From assembly GCA_003116875.1 (NCBI GenBank), contig BCKT01000016.1:260051-324050 (forward strand): a stretch of DNA of 64,000 nucleotides. Direction: 5' to 3'. Both the position numbers and the translations under genes were made by a program. Within the stretch, counting starts at the first letter, position 1; every line of letters starts with the position of its first letter. The notes beneath the pieces are model-generated. The model saw nothing but the letters and a program-made list of their open reading frames with translations, ran no database searches and was not told the DNA's origin. Shown here piece after piece: positions 50,133 to 62,930 of this stretch. This stretch comes from Takashimella koratensis (Eukaryota > Basidiomycota > Tremellomycetes > Trichosporonales > Tetragoniomycetaceae).

Positions 50133-51885
50133 TTAATAGACGTACGGGACCGTCTTGACGGCCTCGTTGTAAGATGGTGGAGGCATGATCCATCCGTTCT
50201 CGCAAGTGAGGGATTCACCATCGACCATTCGACCGACTTCTTGTTGACCCGCGCCCTCGAGGTGGAGGTCGGACCATCGGTGAGGGTGCATAGCTCCCCG
50301 AGGCTCACTCACGGACCCAATGACCACGGGGAGTGTCAAGGTACGGCAAGTGCCAGAGACACGACGACGGATCTCGGCAATGCTCAGGTTGTCCTCGTCC
50401 TCGGCGGTCGTTGCGGCGCGCGAGGTAAAGTCGCCCGATTCTGCGAGCGCCCGGCCAAGCGCTTCCTCGAGTGCGACACCGTCAGTGTCCTCGGCGTCAG
50501 AGACAGGGAGGAACGCCGCGGTGAGTGCAAGGTGGAATGTGGATGCGACGGCGATGGATCGAGAGCCCGCAGGCGAGTGCGCAGGTGGATCGACATTGAG
50601 CATCGTGCTGAAACCGTGTTGCCATGGAGCGGAAGGGTCAGCCATCACAGGCAAGGAGATGTCGTTGATCTCGATGGGCTCGGAACCCCTCGCGTCGACC
50701 CAACCCCAGCGGGAGCACACCTCGGTCTCGCTGACCACGTCGGGCTCGTCGGACGGGACTGGCTGGTCGGGCGATGGCGGCGCACGGAAGAGGTTGGATC
50801 GTTCTTGTCGGACCAGCGCGACGCGGACGAGCACCTGGTAGTGCGTATCCGCAATCTCGGGTGGCGGGGTGAGCGTGAGCGCAAGCGGGATGTTGGAGGT
50901 GGGGGAGAACGACGAGGTTGGCAGGCTCGGCTGGATTGTCCATCGCGAGTTGGGTCGACGGGTCATGTTGGGAGTCGCCAGGCTCTCGCTTCGGACCCAG
51001 AGAGTTGTCGGGTTGAAGCGAGGCGCGCGGGTAGGCATGGTCTCGGGCATCATCTCGAATGGTCGGGCAGCCTCAGCGAGTACGACGCGGCCACCAGCAC
51101 GCATCGTGTCGTCGCAGGTGAGAGCGACGGTGAGCGCGTACGTGACTGCAAAGCTGGCACCGCCGACGGTAAAGGTGGGTGGGAGGCGAGGGGTGGAGGG
51201 AACCTGGACGGTGAGAGGGAGGGTGTAGGTGCCCCCTGGCAAGCCGTCGCGGGGGTCGATGGCTCGGTCCCGAGGCGGTCGGATCGCATGTGCGGCGGCT
51301 GCGTCCCTTGCCCAGAGCGCGAGTCCCTCGGCGAGGGAAACGGAGACACAGATGATGGTCCGTGGGGGTGCGTTGGGGACGTGGAGCGAGCCGACAAGGG
51401 ACATTGTGAGGAGTGGGTTAAGGGAGTGGGGCAAGGACGAGTGGCGATCGAGCTCAAAAGTGAGAACGGTCGGGATCGTCTGGCCAGGGTAGAATGCGGG
51501 GGGGATGTCGGCGTGGTCATCGTTGGTCTGGAACGCAGCGGAGATGGAGCATCGCGGAAAGGATGGTGGGAGGGTGAGAGAGATGGAGTCTGGGTGGGGT
51601 TAGTTTTCCAACTGGTCGGAGAATGAAACTGGTGATCAGGTACGACTGATCGGGGTACTCACCCTCGGTCTCATCAACGTCCATCCGGTCGTCCTCCTCC
51701 TCGTCGACAGCGACGGGGCTGGCTTTGGGTGCATATCCGCCGACGATCCCGCCGAGGGATGCCCAGAACTCGCGTGACCTCATACGGCGTTGGCCAGTGG
51801 CGGCAGGCTGGGTTGGGACAGTGCCGTTGTCGAGGCTCGAGCGGCTGCTCGATGCGATGGGCGCAGAGATGGCAGTGGAGGCCAT
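50133..51885 (-). CDS. Arrestin-related trafficking adaptor (PPxY-bearing)
   Basis: Alpha-arrestins recruit Rsp5/NEDD4 ubiquitin ligases to membrane transporters for endocytosis. Exons 51885-51663 and 51589-50133 join in frame to 559 aa. After an unstructured, acidic N-terminus, an arrestin-like beta-sandwich starts with SISLTLPPSFPRCSIS and FYPGQTIPTVLTFEL. Strands such as LVGSLHVPN and the segment GGTYTLPLTVQVPSTPRLPP with FTVGGASFAVTYALTVAL match arrestin N domains. Near the C-terminus, IMPPPSYNEAVK provides a PPxY-type ligand (PPSY) for WW domains. The start is the ATG at 51885. A large plus-strand frame opposite this gene is an antisense shadow. Confidence 0.72.
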
Positions 51886-52754
51886 GGTAGTAGGCGTGTT
51901 GGTCGTGTGAGTCGTTGATGATGAAGGTGCCGATTGTCTATGCTTGTTGCGTGGTCGAGAAGCCTCGGTCGTTCGTGAAGGTGGTTGGTAAGGGTGATGG
52001 GAGTTTGAGCGGTGAGAGTTGGGGTGAGAATGGTGGCGAGATCGAGAACGAGTGATATATGAATGGCTACAAGTGGGACGAGAAATCTGGTTAAAGTCAA
52101 GACCACGAGGGTTGGAAGCAGGGCACGGGAACATGACACTATGGGATTGAAGACGAGTGGTCGCAGTCGAGATGTGGGTGACCGGCGCAGCCACGGCGCG
52201 AAGGGGGGAAGGGGTTAGGGGGTGAGTTGCTGGATTCGTTTAGGCTCGGCGGCGGGCTGGGGTGCCGAGACTACTGGTACTGAGGCGGGTCGGTGGTGTG
52301 CAAGGGAAGAGGTGTACCCGAGTGCCTTGAGCAAGGGGTGAGGGTGAGGGGAGGGGAGAGGAGGGGAGGGGAGGGGAGGGGGGAGAGGTTTGGTCGAAGG
52401 GAGGATCGTGTTCGGGTTCGTGACGAGTAGATCGTTTCGTGGTTGTATATACACCCCTGGTCGCCACTTGGCTCAGGCGGGGCGGGGTCGAGACATGTAC
52501 TGGGAGGAGAGGGGGAGGGAGGGGGAGAGACGACGAGGGGAGGGGAGAGGAGCGGGAAGGAGGATGGCGATGGGGAGGGGGAGGTAGGAGGTGGTGAAGG
52601 GGAAGGGGGGAGGGGGGTTAGGGACGAGACAGACGGGAACGAGACAAGCTGCTACCGGTCGTCCAAATACCCAATCTGACCTTCCCGCTTTTTCGTCCAA
52701 AAATGTCTCTTAATTAATTATTCCTAAATCGAGCGAAATCCAGTCGTTCTCACA

Positions 52755-52787
52755 GCAGCAGCAGCAGCGGCGGCGGCGGCGGCGGCG
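52755..52787. repeat. CAG/CGG triplet repeat
   Basis: About four CAG units followed by six CGG units, in intergenic DNA. Confidence 0.9.
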
Positions 52788-53576
52788 ACGGCTCAGGTCC
52801 CTCGGGCAGGCAGACTCAGAGTTCCGTGTTCCAGTGTAGCGTTCACTGTCCAGCTGGCTCGATAATGGGTTGGGTAGGGTTGGTGCGTTGGGTCGATACT
52901 TGCGGTGAGTTGGTCAAGGTCGAGGATGAATGACTTTAACGCCTCCCGCTCCCGCATCCCTAGATTACTTATATACATCGTCACCTCGCCTTGATACGTA
53001 CAAACTCAAAAGTTGCATCCATGCCGTCTTGACCAACTTTGTTGCCCTTGCCTCCCATGCACCCAGACGATTACCAGGTTACCCTCCCACTCCCCTCATG
53101 CATGCGCACGCGCCCCTTGGTCACTCGGCGCGCCCCACCCCCTCCTGGTCCGCCTGCTCACAGAACCCTCCCTTGCCGTGCTCAACCCCTCTCCCACCCT
53201 GCCTGCCTCCTGCCTCCCACTTCCCCCGGCCCTTGCCCTAGCCCGGAGATCTTCATCCTTCAAACTGGGACGGGTCTATTCTCTGTGCCTGTCTCTTCTC
53301 TTCTCTTTGGGTCAGGGACACTCCGACAGGGCGCGAGCAGGGGGGTGAGAAACGGTGACAGCGATAGACAAAAAAGAGTTACAGGTAAACTCGTTCCACT
53401 CCTCGCATATTCTGGGGCTCGGATCCCTCTGATCCTCGGATCCTCTGATCATCTGCTGTCTCGCGGGAACAAGAGATGGCGGTCTTGATTAATTGAAACC
53501 CCAACGAGCGCGGAATGGGCGCGTCGTGCGATGCACTGCGTGGCAAATGCACAGCAGTGTCTAGCACCAAAGGGTG

Positions 53577-53612
53577 AGAATGGGAGTGGGAGTGGGAGTG
53601 GGAGTGGGTGGG
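53577..53612. repeat. GGGAGT hexamer repeat
   Basis: Four to five GGGAGT units running into GGGTGGGTGAGTGGG. The antisense reading gives a His-Ser repeat in a spurious ORF. Confidence 0.85.
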
Positions 53613-56600
53613 TGAGTGGGTCTCTGGGTGTGTGGGTCGGTGGGAGTGAGCACAAGCTGAGAAGAGGCCAGGGGTAGGTGGTTCGGTGGAGTGCCTGAGA
53701 CAGAATGAGCGAGACAAAAACGGTCGAGAAAAATCCAAGCTAGACAGGCGGGGAGAAAGGGCCGAGGGGCGGGGGACGCAAGGGCTTTCTTTCATGATGA
53801 GGGAATGAACGCAACACTTTCGCTCAACGCTCGCTTCCTCGTTGATCCTGATGAATGCACGGCAAGGAAGAGAGAGAGGCGGAGGCGCCGAGGTCAGCCA
53901 TTCCCCCTTGTGAGAGGTTCCGATTCCCAACCTCCAACGACACCCTACTGTAGCCGAATCCACTGCCCCACCTTGGGCTGATCGGCGCTAACGCACAGGC
54001 TACTGACCCGCCCGAAACCTTGGTAACGGCTCGGACCCTGTCCCCCATACTTTCCCACCGGCAACCACCAACCCATCCAGGCCCCCGCCCTCGGCACACA
54101 CCCCACCCTCACCCTCGCCCTGCTGGCCCTGTTCCCCTGCCGGCCAACTCGTAGCGTCCTGCAGTCCTGACATCGAGGTATTCGCACACTCTCGGATGCA
54201 TATTCCACCATCCCAGGCCCAGTCTAGGCCAGACTACTGCATGTACCTGCAGTCCAGCAGCCTCGGCTCCTGTCCTTCGCTGCATGCATACCCTTCAACC
54301 CAACACCGCAACGCACCGCACCGCACCACACCGCTACGTCGTCGCCATCGTCATATCCACATTCCACCCTTTGCTCCAAACCATGACTCATAGCGCGGTA
54401 TCTTAATAACTCCTTTCTCTCTCACTCAGACACCTGTTCCGACCTCGCGTCATCATGCGCTCTCGTTTTAGATTTTCCTCGGGACGGAGAGTGAGAGAGT
54501 GGGAACGGTGGGAGAGTGGGAATGATTACATGCTAGTGGGGGTGGGTGTGTGGGTAAGGTCAGGTGCACTGTACAGTGTACGGCAACGCGATTGGGTTGA
54601 TTTGAAGTGGATCTCTCACACTACGGGTGACTCGCACACTCTCGATACACATGAGCACATACATGAAACTCGATCTCGTCATGCGTTGACACCTCGTGCC
54701 CAAACCCATCCCCGTCATCGAAAGCCGTTCAATCGATCTTCTGTTGTAATCCATTGCACACTGGAATGCATGTATTCAACTCTAGTCTGTCCCAATTCCC
54801 ACGGACACGAGACACCATTGCACCGTATTCATATCGTACCTCTATATTGTATCTTACGACCAAGCCTTCAGGCGTGGACATGGTGGGCATGCAGAATGAG
54901 CCAGCGGCAATCCCAGCGCGGTACCGATCACCCGACGCCCAGTATGAGTTTTAAGCCAGGCAGGTAGGTACTGTATCCAGCCATCACGCACCCCCGCTTT
55001 CGTCTGAGACCGGGATGGCACTCGCAATGGCGTTCAATTGAGACTCTGTTTAAACTCGTCGCACCTTCGTCGCTCGTCCGTGTCCGCACGGTGTTTTCTA
55101 TCTCTTTTTTTGCGAAAAAGAACCAGGGGTTACAGTTTTCGGGTGTCTGGATTTCACCGGTCTCAACGCCATGCCGCGGACGCCAACCGTAGCCAAGACA
55201 CAAATGCGTAGATTATCAAGGGAATACCCACGACCCCGTCCGAGGCACGATGCACGCTAAAGCGTGGGGGCGGATGGGAAGGAGAGGACGCAGGGGGTTG
55301 AGATGTTGAGATCAAGGGATGCAAGAAGTGACAGCCAACGAACATCACGGAGTTGCATCTCTCTTCTGTGTGCGTGTTTGGAAGACATTTTCCCACCCGC
55401 CACCTTGTCCCTAGAGTCTAGAGTCACCACTTCGCCCACCCGTCTTCGCGGTGTGTACCTCAAACTGCGCAGTGTGTTGAATAAGATCTGCACAGGTCTG
55501 ACCCCCTGACTCTGGTCACGGTATCTGTGCGGAACGCGGAAACAGATCAGACAGATGAGTTGAAACGCGACGAGACGAGACGCATCCGACGGATTGGACA
55601 AGACAAGACATGGGGGAGGGATGACTTCCGACCTCGTTTTCAAGAGTACAAGACATGTGCGAGACATTTCGGCATATGTATTCGAATACCAACTGGCCGG
55701 TGTGGTTTCGTTTCGTCTTGTGTTCTTGGCCTTTTCCACGACCGACTGCGTTGAATGATCAGCATACTGTGCAGCTCCTGTGGCGGCGGGGAAAGACTTG
55801 AAGTCAAGAGAGGGAGGGAGATTAAAAAAAACCTCCCCCTTCCCTGTCCCAGAACCACGGGTTCCGGGCGGGTGGCGTCAGAGTGCTTCCCATCTTTGTC
55901 TTTGGCGCAGCACACCAGGTGTGTCGAAGGGAGTTTGGGGAGGTGGGGTAACAAGATGCATCCGACCCAGGCAAAGTGCAAAGGCAGAGGAACCTCGGTG
56001 AGACTGTGTGAATGTGAGACAAGTGTCCTATTTTTAAGTAACAAAAAATTAATTCTGAGACATTTCGTACGCAACCCGAGGGTTTGGAAATCGCCCGAAC
56101 GCGGAAATTGGGAGGGGAGAGGGGACACGAGCATGAGGATGAGCAGGAGCTAGGTATAGGAGCACAAGCATACATGTGAGCGTGGAAGGAGAACGAGTCG
56201 CATGTTCCTAGGTAAGACTTTTCCTTCTCTTTCGGGAGACGTCGCGGGTCCATAGGTCCATAATGACGAATTTCGCCATACGTCGTCGCTATCTCCCACC
56301 CACCCTCCGACACATCCGAGAGTACTGTAAACTAGGGTACCCAAAAAACACTGCTATACGTGTCATAATGTCTCAAGTCCAAGGAACAACTTCCTCCCCC
56401 CTGTATGTACAACTTTTTTTTATTTTGACTCTGTATCAGAGACATCAATACATCATAAGTTAGCTATGAAGGGGACACTAGGGTCTCTTAGTGCGGTCAT
56501 CCGGTCATCATGTCTTGGACTGAACGTTGTAATGACGCTCTTTTAGTCTGATACGTGAATGCGTGAATGTGTGAATGAGCAAAGTGATACCCTACATTTC

Positions 56601-57077
56601 AAGTGGAAATTGAACCCCGCGACTTACGGAGACGCTTGGGTGGCGAGGGTACGCTAGCTGTGACCACAGGAACAAACGAGCAGCAAAGGTATCATTATCA
56701 AACGATGCATCCGTTCTTTGATCCTGCCCGTCACACTCTCCCACGGTGCCACGCACCACACATCCCTCCAGTGTGGCTCCAACCTTGCGGTAACACGTCG
56801 TGGCAATTCTCGACCTTCTCCCCTCCCTATCGCCATCAACTCTCCTCAATCACCTCACTCGCACTCGCAACTCATCTCAACGCGTACAGTACATCATCGC
56901 GTTGACGTGCCGTTCTTGGAACACTTCCCCAGGTAAGTAGGTAGATAGATACATTTGTACACATTTATGGAAGAAACAAAAGCCTGTTCACCTATCAACT
57001 TGGGGAAAGTATCATTCTACACAATAGTCAAAGTCACGATCAATATCTTTCTGGCAGTCTTGGCTTCACTCGCCCGC

Positions 57078-60000
57078 TCACAACTCGTCCAAATCCCCTT
57101 CAAATCCCGAATCCTCATCCCGTCCTCTTGCCCTCCCCGCCGCTCTACGTCCTACGTTACTCAACACCGCAACCAATCTACTCCTGGCTTCGTTGAACCT
57201 CTTGGCCTCTGAATCCACCTGAACCTGACCACTAAGTTTCCTCCCGTGCCCCGTTCCCTTGACTCCCACCTCACTTGCCTCCTCCTCTTCCTCACCCTCT
57301 TCCGCCTCATACTCGTACTCGTCCGTCTCAACCTCCTCATCATCCTCACTCTCCACATCCTCCTCGTCTTCCGTTTTACCACTATCGATCGCCACGAACT
57401 GAGTTTGAGCAAGAACGAGCCTCAACTTTGCCGTCGCTTTCTCCACCGCGAGACTCGCGCTCTGCCTCTCGCTCCTCGACACCGAGGCGCTGTTCACAGC
57501 CGGTGCAGAGGCAAGGAGCTTGATATATCCGATACAAGCGAGAGCGAGGCTGTCGACGGCACGTGCGACACCAGTCACTTCGCTCCGAGCTCGGGCAGAG
57601 GCCATGGTTGCCGTCGAACCAGGGTAGAGGAGCTCCAGCAGCGCCGAGACACTAGCGAGCGACGCACCGGCACCTTGGAGTTCCTCGGCGGCAAGCGCGC
57701 TCGCCAGCGCAGCCTGCGACGATGGCGCAGGGCCCGTGAGCAAGCCCCAGAGACCAACGAGAACCAGGCCGAGCGCATGTGCTGCTCCATGCTTGGTCAC
57801 GCCGTTCAAAGCCGTCTTGATATCCTTATCAAAGTCTGCGGCCTTCAGAGCTGCCCCGACTCGGCTGTTCTCAAAGTTATCCACCAGCCCACGAAGTGAC
57901 GTCGCGTTACCATTGCTAATGGATGCTTCGACGATGTTTACGAACAGGCGCGATAAGAGGTCGGAAACGTGTACAAGCGCGACGTGTTCCGCGATCCCGG
58001 CGATAGGCGCGTGAGTGGGTGGAACGGCATCGAGCGTGCGCCGGGCCTCGTCGAGAGGCAGAGAGAGGACAGTGGCGAGAGGGGACTGATCGTCGAGATG
58101 CGCTCGAGCCTGGCGCCATAGTTCGTGAGGAGAACGGAGGAACCGAACATCGGGCTGGAGAAGAGCGAGGAGGGCGAGAGAGTAAGCGTCTTGAGCGAGC
58201 CGGTTGAGGTGGAAAATGGTCTGCCACCGCACGAGGAAAGACGGCTGGATCGCTGCAAAGACGTCAGCATGATACAGAAGATGCAAGAAGAAATGATCCA
58301 GACTTACTGCCACCGACGATCCCCGCAGCCAAGGTCGTCCACTCGGGACTCAAAGACCCTTCCTTGCCCATTCCCAAATCCACCGCGGCCCTCGCTGCAC
58401 CGACCGCAGACCCTACGACCGTACCCGGCTTTGTGAGTCCCCTGAGACTGCGCGCCCATCGTTTCCCCGTCGGGCGGCGAAATACCGCGACCAGCAAAGC
58501 AGCCACGAGGAGGCGCCACGTCCAGTCGAGCAAGGTGTGCGGGTGCACCGCGACTGGCGAGGTGGAAGAGAGCAGTCGAGAAGCGTGTTGCGCAGTGATC
58601 AAGGGAAGCCGAGCGACGACTTGCGCACTGCTCAATGGGACCGAGGGGGAAGTTGACATGTCCACGTCGGTAGGTGATGCGTGTTGAAGCAGGTTGGAGA
58701 CGGAAGGAAGGAGCGAGAACGATACGGCAAACGCAGCAAACGTGCGCAAACCAGGGTGGCCACTGTCCGATGCGCCACTACTTGTCGCCACAGACGAATC
58801 GGCACCCGCTTTCCCCTTTGCAGGAACTTTCTTCGTCGTCCTCTGTCGTTTCCTCTTCTTGTCCTCTTCCTCCTCCTCCTCCTCTTCGTCATCGTCCTCA
58901 TTCGACGAATCGCCCTCTCGCGCGGCCCGCTCCGCCTCCAACTGCGCAGCGACAATCGCCTCCCTTGCCTCAAAGTCCGCCCTCCAGGTAGCCAAGTCGG
59001 CTTCCCCACCGACTGCACGGCGCCACTGCTCCAGCTCGGCGACTTTACGTTCTAGCATCGCTGACCGGCGTTGAAGGAGCTCAATGTACATACGCGCACC
59101 GATGAGAATGGTCGTCTTGGCGCTCGCGTTGGGTCGAGTCACCTCACCCAGCCCATCAACAGTCCCGTCCGGTGCGCGGATATCGGTCGTACGGCGCTGC
59201 TCCTCGTTAGAGGTACCGTACAGCACTCGGAGAGCGGGGACAGCATCGCGCAGGTCGGATTGCGCCAACTGCACTTTTTGTCGGTATCGCCGCTCGGTCT
59301 TGTTGTGCTTGCCGACGCCCATGGGAGGGGGTGGGGGTGCTGGGCGTTTGTTGAGCGGTGCGTTGGGCGCGCTTCGACGGGGCGCAGGCTGGGGAGCGGA
59401 GGCAGGGGCGGATGTCGGGGAGACCCCAGCGGAGGTTGCCTGGCTGGGTGATTGCGGCTTCATGTCGGGGCCTGCGCTTGTCAGCAAGGTGATCATGGGT
59501 GTATCTAATGAAGAGCAGAAACTGCTCACCGTTTGGGGCCAGGCCAAGTTCCGCGGGAGGGACCACACCAAAGGGAGCCGGGCTGATCCCGCGCCACTGC
59601 TGCAGCAAGCCCTCGAACGCGCCGAGGTCAGGCTTGACGTCGTATTCCCTCTGCTCGGGCACCGGGACCGCCGGCGGGGGGATGAGGTTGTCGACGTAGT
59701 TGAGCAGGTCAAACGACTGGTCGGTGACGTTAATCGCGGGTGGAAGGAAGAACGGCTGTTGCTGCTGTTGTTGCTGTTGCTGTTGTTGTTGCTGTTGTTG
59801 AGGCTGGATAGGGAGGGCCTGAAGCTGTTGTTGCATCTGAGGCATTTTGTTCATCCCGTTGGGCACGAAGACCGACCCGTCTGTCCCGTCGTTGAAGAAG
59901 AGCATATCAAGCTCTGTCGATCCAAAACTGTTATTGAGGATGAACTCGTCGGTCCCAAGTGAAAAGCTCGAACTGGGGCTTCCAGACGAAGGAGGCGAGA

Positions 60001-60292
60001 GGGAGAAAGAGTTGTGGTGTCCTCCATTCCCGCTGCCTGTGAACGAAGACGAAGAGAGTGGGGAAGAACCGTGGTTGCTTGGCCCGCTGCTGCTTCCTGA
60101 GTTGAGAAAGAAGGACGAGTTGGGGAAGAGAAAGTCGGTGGCAGGAGGCCCAGAGGGGTTGGAAGGGAGAGAGCGACCGTCTTTGAGGTCAAAGGGAGCG
60201 AGGGTAGGTGGGAAGTGTGGGTCTGTAGGTGAGATCGAAGCTTCATCGAAATCGAACAAGTTGTTGTCTTCTTGACCGTACATCGTGGTCAT
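57078..60292 (-). CDS. SRE1: SRE1, SREBP-type membrane-bound bHLH factor
   Basis: ER-anchored transcription factor released by proteolysis when sterol or oxygen falls; in Cryptococcus Sre1 controls sterol synthesis and hypoxic growth. Exons 60292-59530, 59471-58308 and 58252-57078 join in frame to 1033 aa. The Ser-rich activation region includes a run of about 15 Gln. The bHLH has basic region KHNKTERRYRQK (309-320) with the SREBP-specific Tyr317, a long loop and helix 2 (AKTTILIGARMYIELLQ) into a leucine zipper. An acidic/basic linker follows. Two hydrophobic segments (about 496-516 and 568-586) fit the hairpin of SREBPs, and a C-terminal regulatory domain of about 390 residues follows. It ends in an acidic stretch and GFEGDLDEL. 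Start ATG at 60292. Confidence 0.9.
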
Positions 60293-60643
60293 GGCGAGAG
60301 GGGTAGATGTTTGGGAAAAGAGAGGAGAGGAATGGAATCGATGTGGTCGAATCGAGAAGTGAGGAATCAAAGAACCCCGGATGGGATTCGCTCAGAATCG
60401 AGGTCGAAGTGTTGCCGCTTGGACGATCTGCACTCAGAGTCGAATCTGCACCAACAAGTTGCGGATGTTGAAGAAGTGCAGTCTCCAGTCGTGTCGAGAT
60501 ATGCAATGTATCAAGAGACGCAAGGGGTGATGTAGTCTTTAGTTGTTGGTGGTGAATGTTGTGAATGATAAATGGTGCTATGGTGCGATGAGGGATGGTA
60601 CGATCCTAGAAAAACATGGTACGACCGTTTTTGCCACAGCCTT

Positions 60644-60671
60644 CACGTGAGCAACACGTGCACAACACGTG
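60644..60671. promoter_or_regulatory. Triple CACGTG E-box array, 11-bp pitch
   Basis: CACGTG cores begin at 60644, 60655 and 60666, with five-base spacers (AGCAA, CACAA). The array lies in the 501-bp region between the SRE1 ATG (352 bp away) and the CWC27 stop. Spacing and copy number are the same as the array at 42887, while spacers differ, so the match is not a simple duplication. Confidence 0.65.
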
Positions 60672-60793
60672 GAATGAACACTGCAACCTCAACCCACGCC
60701 GAGTCCCATGCAGACTTGTATACGGCGATCGTCTCATGACAACACCGCCTAGTAACTTGACACCCATATACATGCACTGTCCCATGCTACATC

Positions 60794-62930
60794 TCAACGG
60801 GCTTTCCGGCTCGACTCCTTGTCCCTCTTCTCTTGCTCCATCACCTCGCGCGCTTTTGCTCTTGGATCAATCACCTGCGCCCTACGTCAGCATTGCCCTT
60901 TCCTTTCTCCACTCGGCATTGACTCACCGTGTAATCCTCTTCCGCGCGCCTCGTTTCGTCCGATTTGCTCACTGCAAACCTCAGACTATGCTTCATCCAA
61001 TCCACATCATCATCCACCTCCAATCCTTGCTCGAAAGCACTCGGGACAGGTCCCTGATCCTCTTCATCATCCGCTTCCATTTCTCTTGGAAGTTCTGGAG
61101 CTAACGCGTTATCCGCTGACAAGATCCGTTTACTAAACCTCGACATCTCCTTGAGCAAATCGTCATCATCATCTTTACGCCCCTTCTTGCTCCCGACACG
61201 AGCGGCGCGACCACGTCCTCGAGAGTACTTGGCCAGTTCTTGCTCGAGGTAAGACGCACCCTTGCGTCGTTTTCGTCGTGTACTGGAAGTATCCGAGTCC
61301 GAATCGGATCCCTCCCCAGTCTGTTTCTTCAATTTACGAAGGTTCTCCTGGATCCGATCAATCTCGGCTTTACGTGATGCACTATAATCATGAGTTAACA
61401 CATGTCTCGAGTCAAATACTCTTTTACCCACCTGTCTCCTTTCAACATCCTCTCATGCTCCGCGCGGATCTCCTTCAAATCGACCACCTTCTGCGCAGAG
61501 TGAGCCTTGCCCTGTGCCTTCACGCTATCACCTACTCTCTTATCTTTCTCTCTACTCGATCCAATATGCCTGATCGACTCGGGAACCTCGACGTATTGCT
61601 CGACAGCCGCTTTGGGCTTCTTCGAGCTCTCGGCGGAACCTACCACTGCTATGTCAGCCATGCCTCAACCCTGTACTCACAATCTTGCCTGACCAGGTCT
61701 TTTTTCTTCACCGTCACTTGGTCCTCCTCCACCTCTTCTGCCTCGCCAAACGACAGCAGTTTTGTGTTTCTGTTCCTGTATCAGCACGTCCTGTACACCC
61801 CCCGACTTCACAGAACACCTTCTTCCATCGTCCTCTCCCACACGCCCGCTCACTTTTTCGCCTTGGCACGCTTTTCTCTCAATTCGAGATCACGCTTCGC
61901 CTCGAGCCTCGCTTTTTGCTGCGCTTGCTTCTCTGCAGCAGTGATACGCGGGACGATATCTTCAAATGGGTTTTCGACGATCCTCACGCCCCGAATCTTT
62001 GGTGGGCTACGTTGTTTCAGCTATGCTCTGGTCTCCCATCAGTAGAGGTGGCCACTCACACCAAGGGCTTCTCCTGCGCGTCGACGTCCAAGTTCCCGAT
62101 ATTCAACACGTCTAATGCAGTCAGTAACCTCCAAGTCCTATACTCTCCTATACGCACTGTAAATGGTCGGCCCAGATACCCTGCCAAAGACAGTGTGCTT
62201 GCTAGTGAGCTCGTCTGCCCGGTCGAGGGTGATGAACCACTGCGAGTTGTTCGTATGCCGTTTCCCATTGTTTGCCATCCCGAGCAATCCTCGTCTAGAC
62301 ACCTGTCAGCGTCATCATGACAAAGGCAGGAACTCAAGCTTTATGCCAGTGTAACATGAGAACGGGAGCCAACGCACCTGTTGAAGCGCAGACGCGGGTG
62401 GATCTCATCCTCGAACGATTCACCATAATAGCTCTCCCCTCCCATCCCTGTTCCCGTCGGGTCACCCGTTTGGACGATAAAGTCTTTCACGACGCGATGA
62501 AAGATGACCCCTTCGTAATAGCCTGCGATGTCAGCGTGATCGCAGCTTTAACTCTCACCTTCCATGGAGAGGGCGAGGAAATTTCGAACAGCCTTGGGCG
62601 CCTCTTTGCCCCAGAGTTCCAGCTGGTCCGTGTCAGCCGAACCCTAGTAAAGGACACCAGAGAGAATATTGTTGTTCTCTGGTCACGAGAAGATCTCTCA
62701 ATACCTAACTCACCTCGATCTCTCCGGCGGTGGTGTCGACGATGACCTTGGCATTGGGTGTGGGCTGCGTGTGTCAGCGATCAGCACAAGGGAAAGTTAT
62801 CAAGGGGATGTGCTCACTTCTGTTGCGTAACTGTTTGGCGGCGAGGTTGATGAAGGTAGAGATGTAGGTCAGCAATGTGGTCACCGGGTCACTGTCGGGA
62901 ACAACCGGTGCAGACTTACAGGTTGGACAT
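60794..62930 (-). CDS. CWC27: CWC27, spliceosomal cyclophilin-type PPIase
   Basis: Cyclophilin-like component of the activated spliceosome, partner of Cwc22. Twelve exons give 485 aa: 62930-62920, 62830-62818, 62764-62714, 62622-62559, 62522-62378, 62294-62158, 62111-62060, 62006-61854, 61769-61681, 61639-61432, 61381-60928 and 60874-60794. Exons of 11 and 13 nt encode the start MSNLYATE. The cyclophilin domain runs to about residue 170: [68 protein letters not shown] and VFGRVSG. The catalytic-type Arg in FHRV is present. The remainder is charged, with PFEDIVPR after the domain (typical of Cwc27) and long Lys/Glu helices. The gene is divergent from VPS74. Confidence 0.92.

Larger units (their letters stand above)
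51886..57077. other. 5.2-kb stretch without recognisable genes
   Basis: The longest gap in the window. It starts with a purine-rich upstream region of the arrestin gene (G/A tracts 52330-52620). A CAG/CGG triplet run lies at 52755-52787 and a GGGAGT hexamer repeat near 53580-53612. Many medium ORFs (up to 194 codons) are present, but all are low-complexity or lack splice-supported continuations. I find no tRNA or rRNA. It may contain a non-coding transcript, a rapidly evolving gene or only regulatory DNA. Confidence 0.5.

Noticed and set aside
50004..51626. 540-codon plus-strand ORF
   Set aside because: Exactly antisense to the arrestin-adaptor exon; Arg/Gly/Val-rich composition with no domain is a shadow of GC-rich coding sequence.
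53379..53963. 194-codon minus-strand ORF with His-Ser repeats
   Set aside because: The repeats are the hexamer microsatellite read in frame, and the rest is low-complexity without similarity.
56600..56660. GGTTCAA-type B-box look-alike on the minus strand
   Set aside because: Flanking bases do not form a T-stem and no cloverleaf can be drawn.
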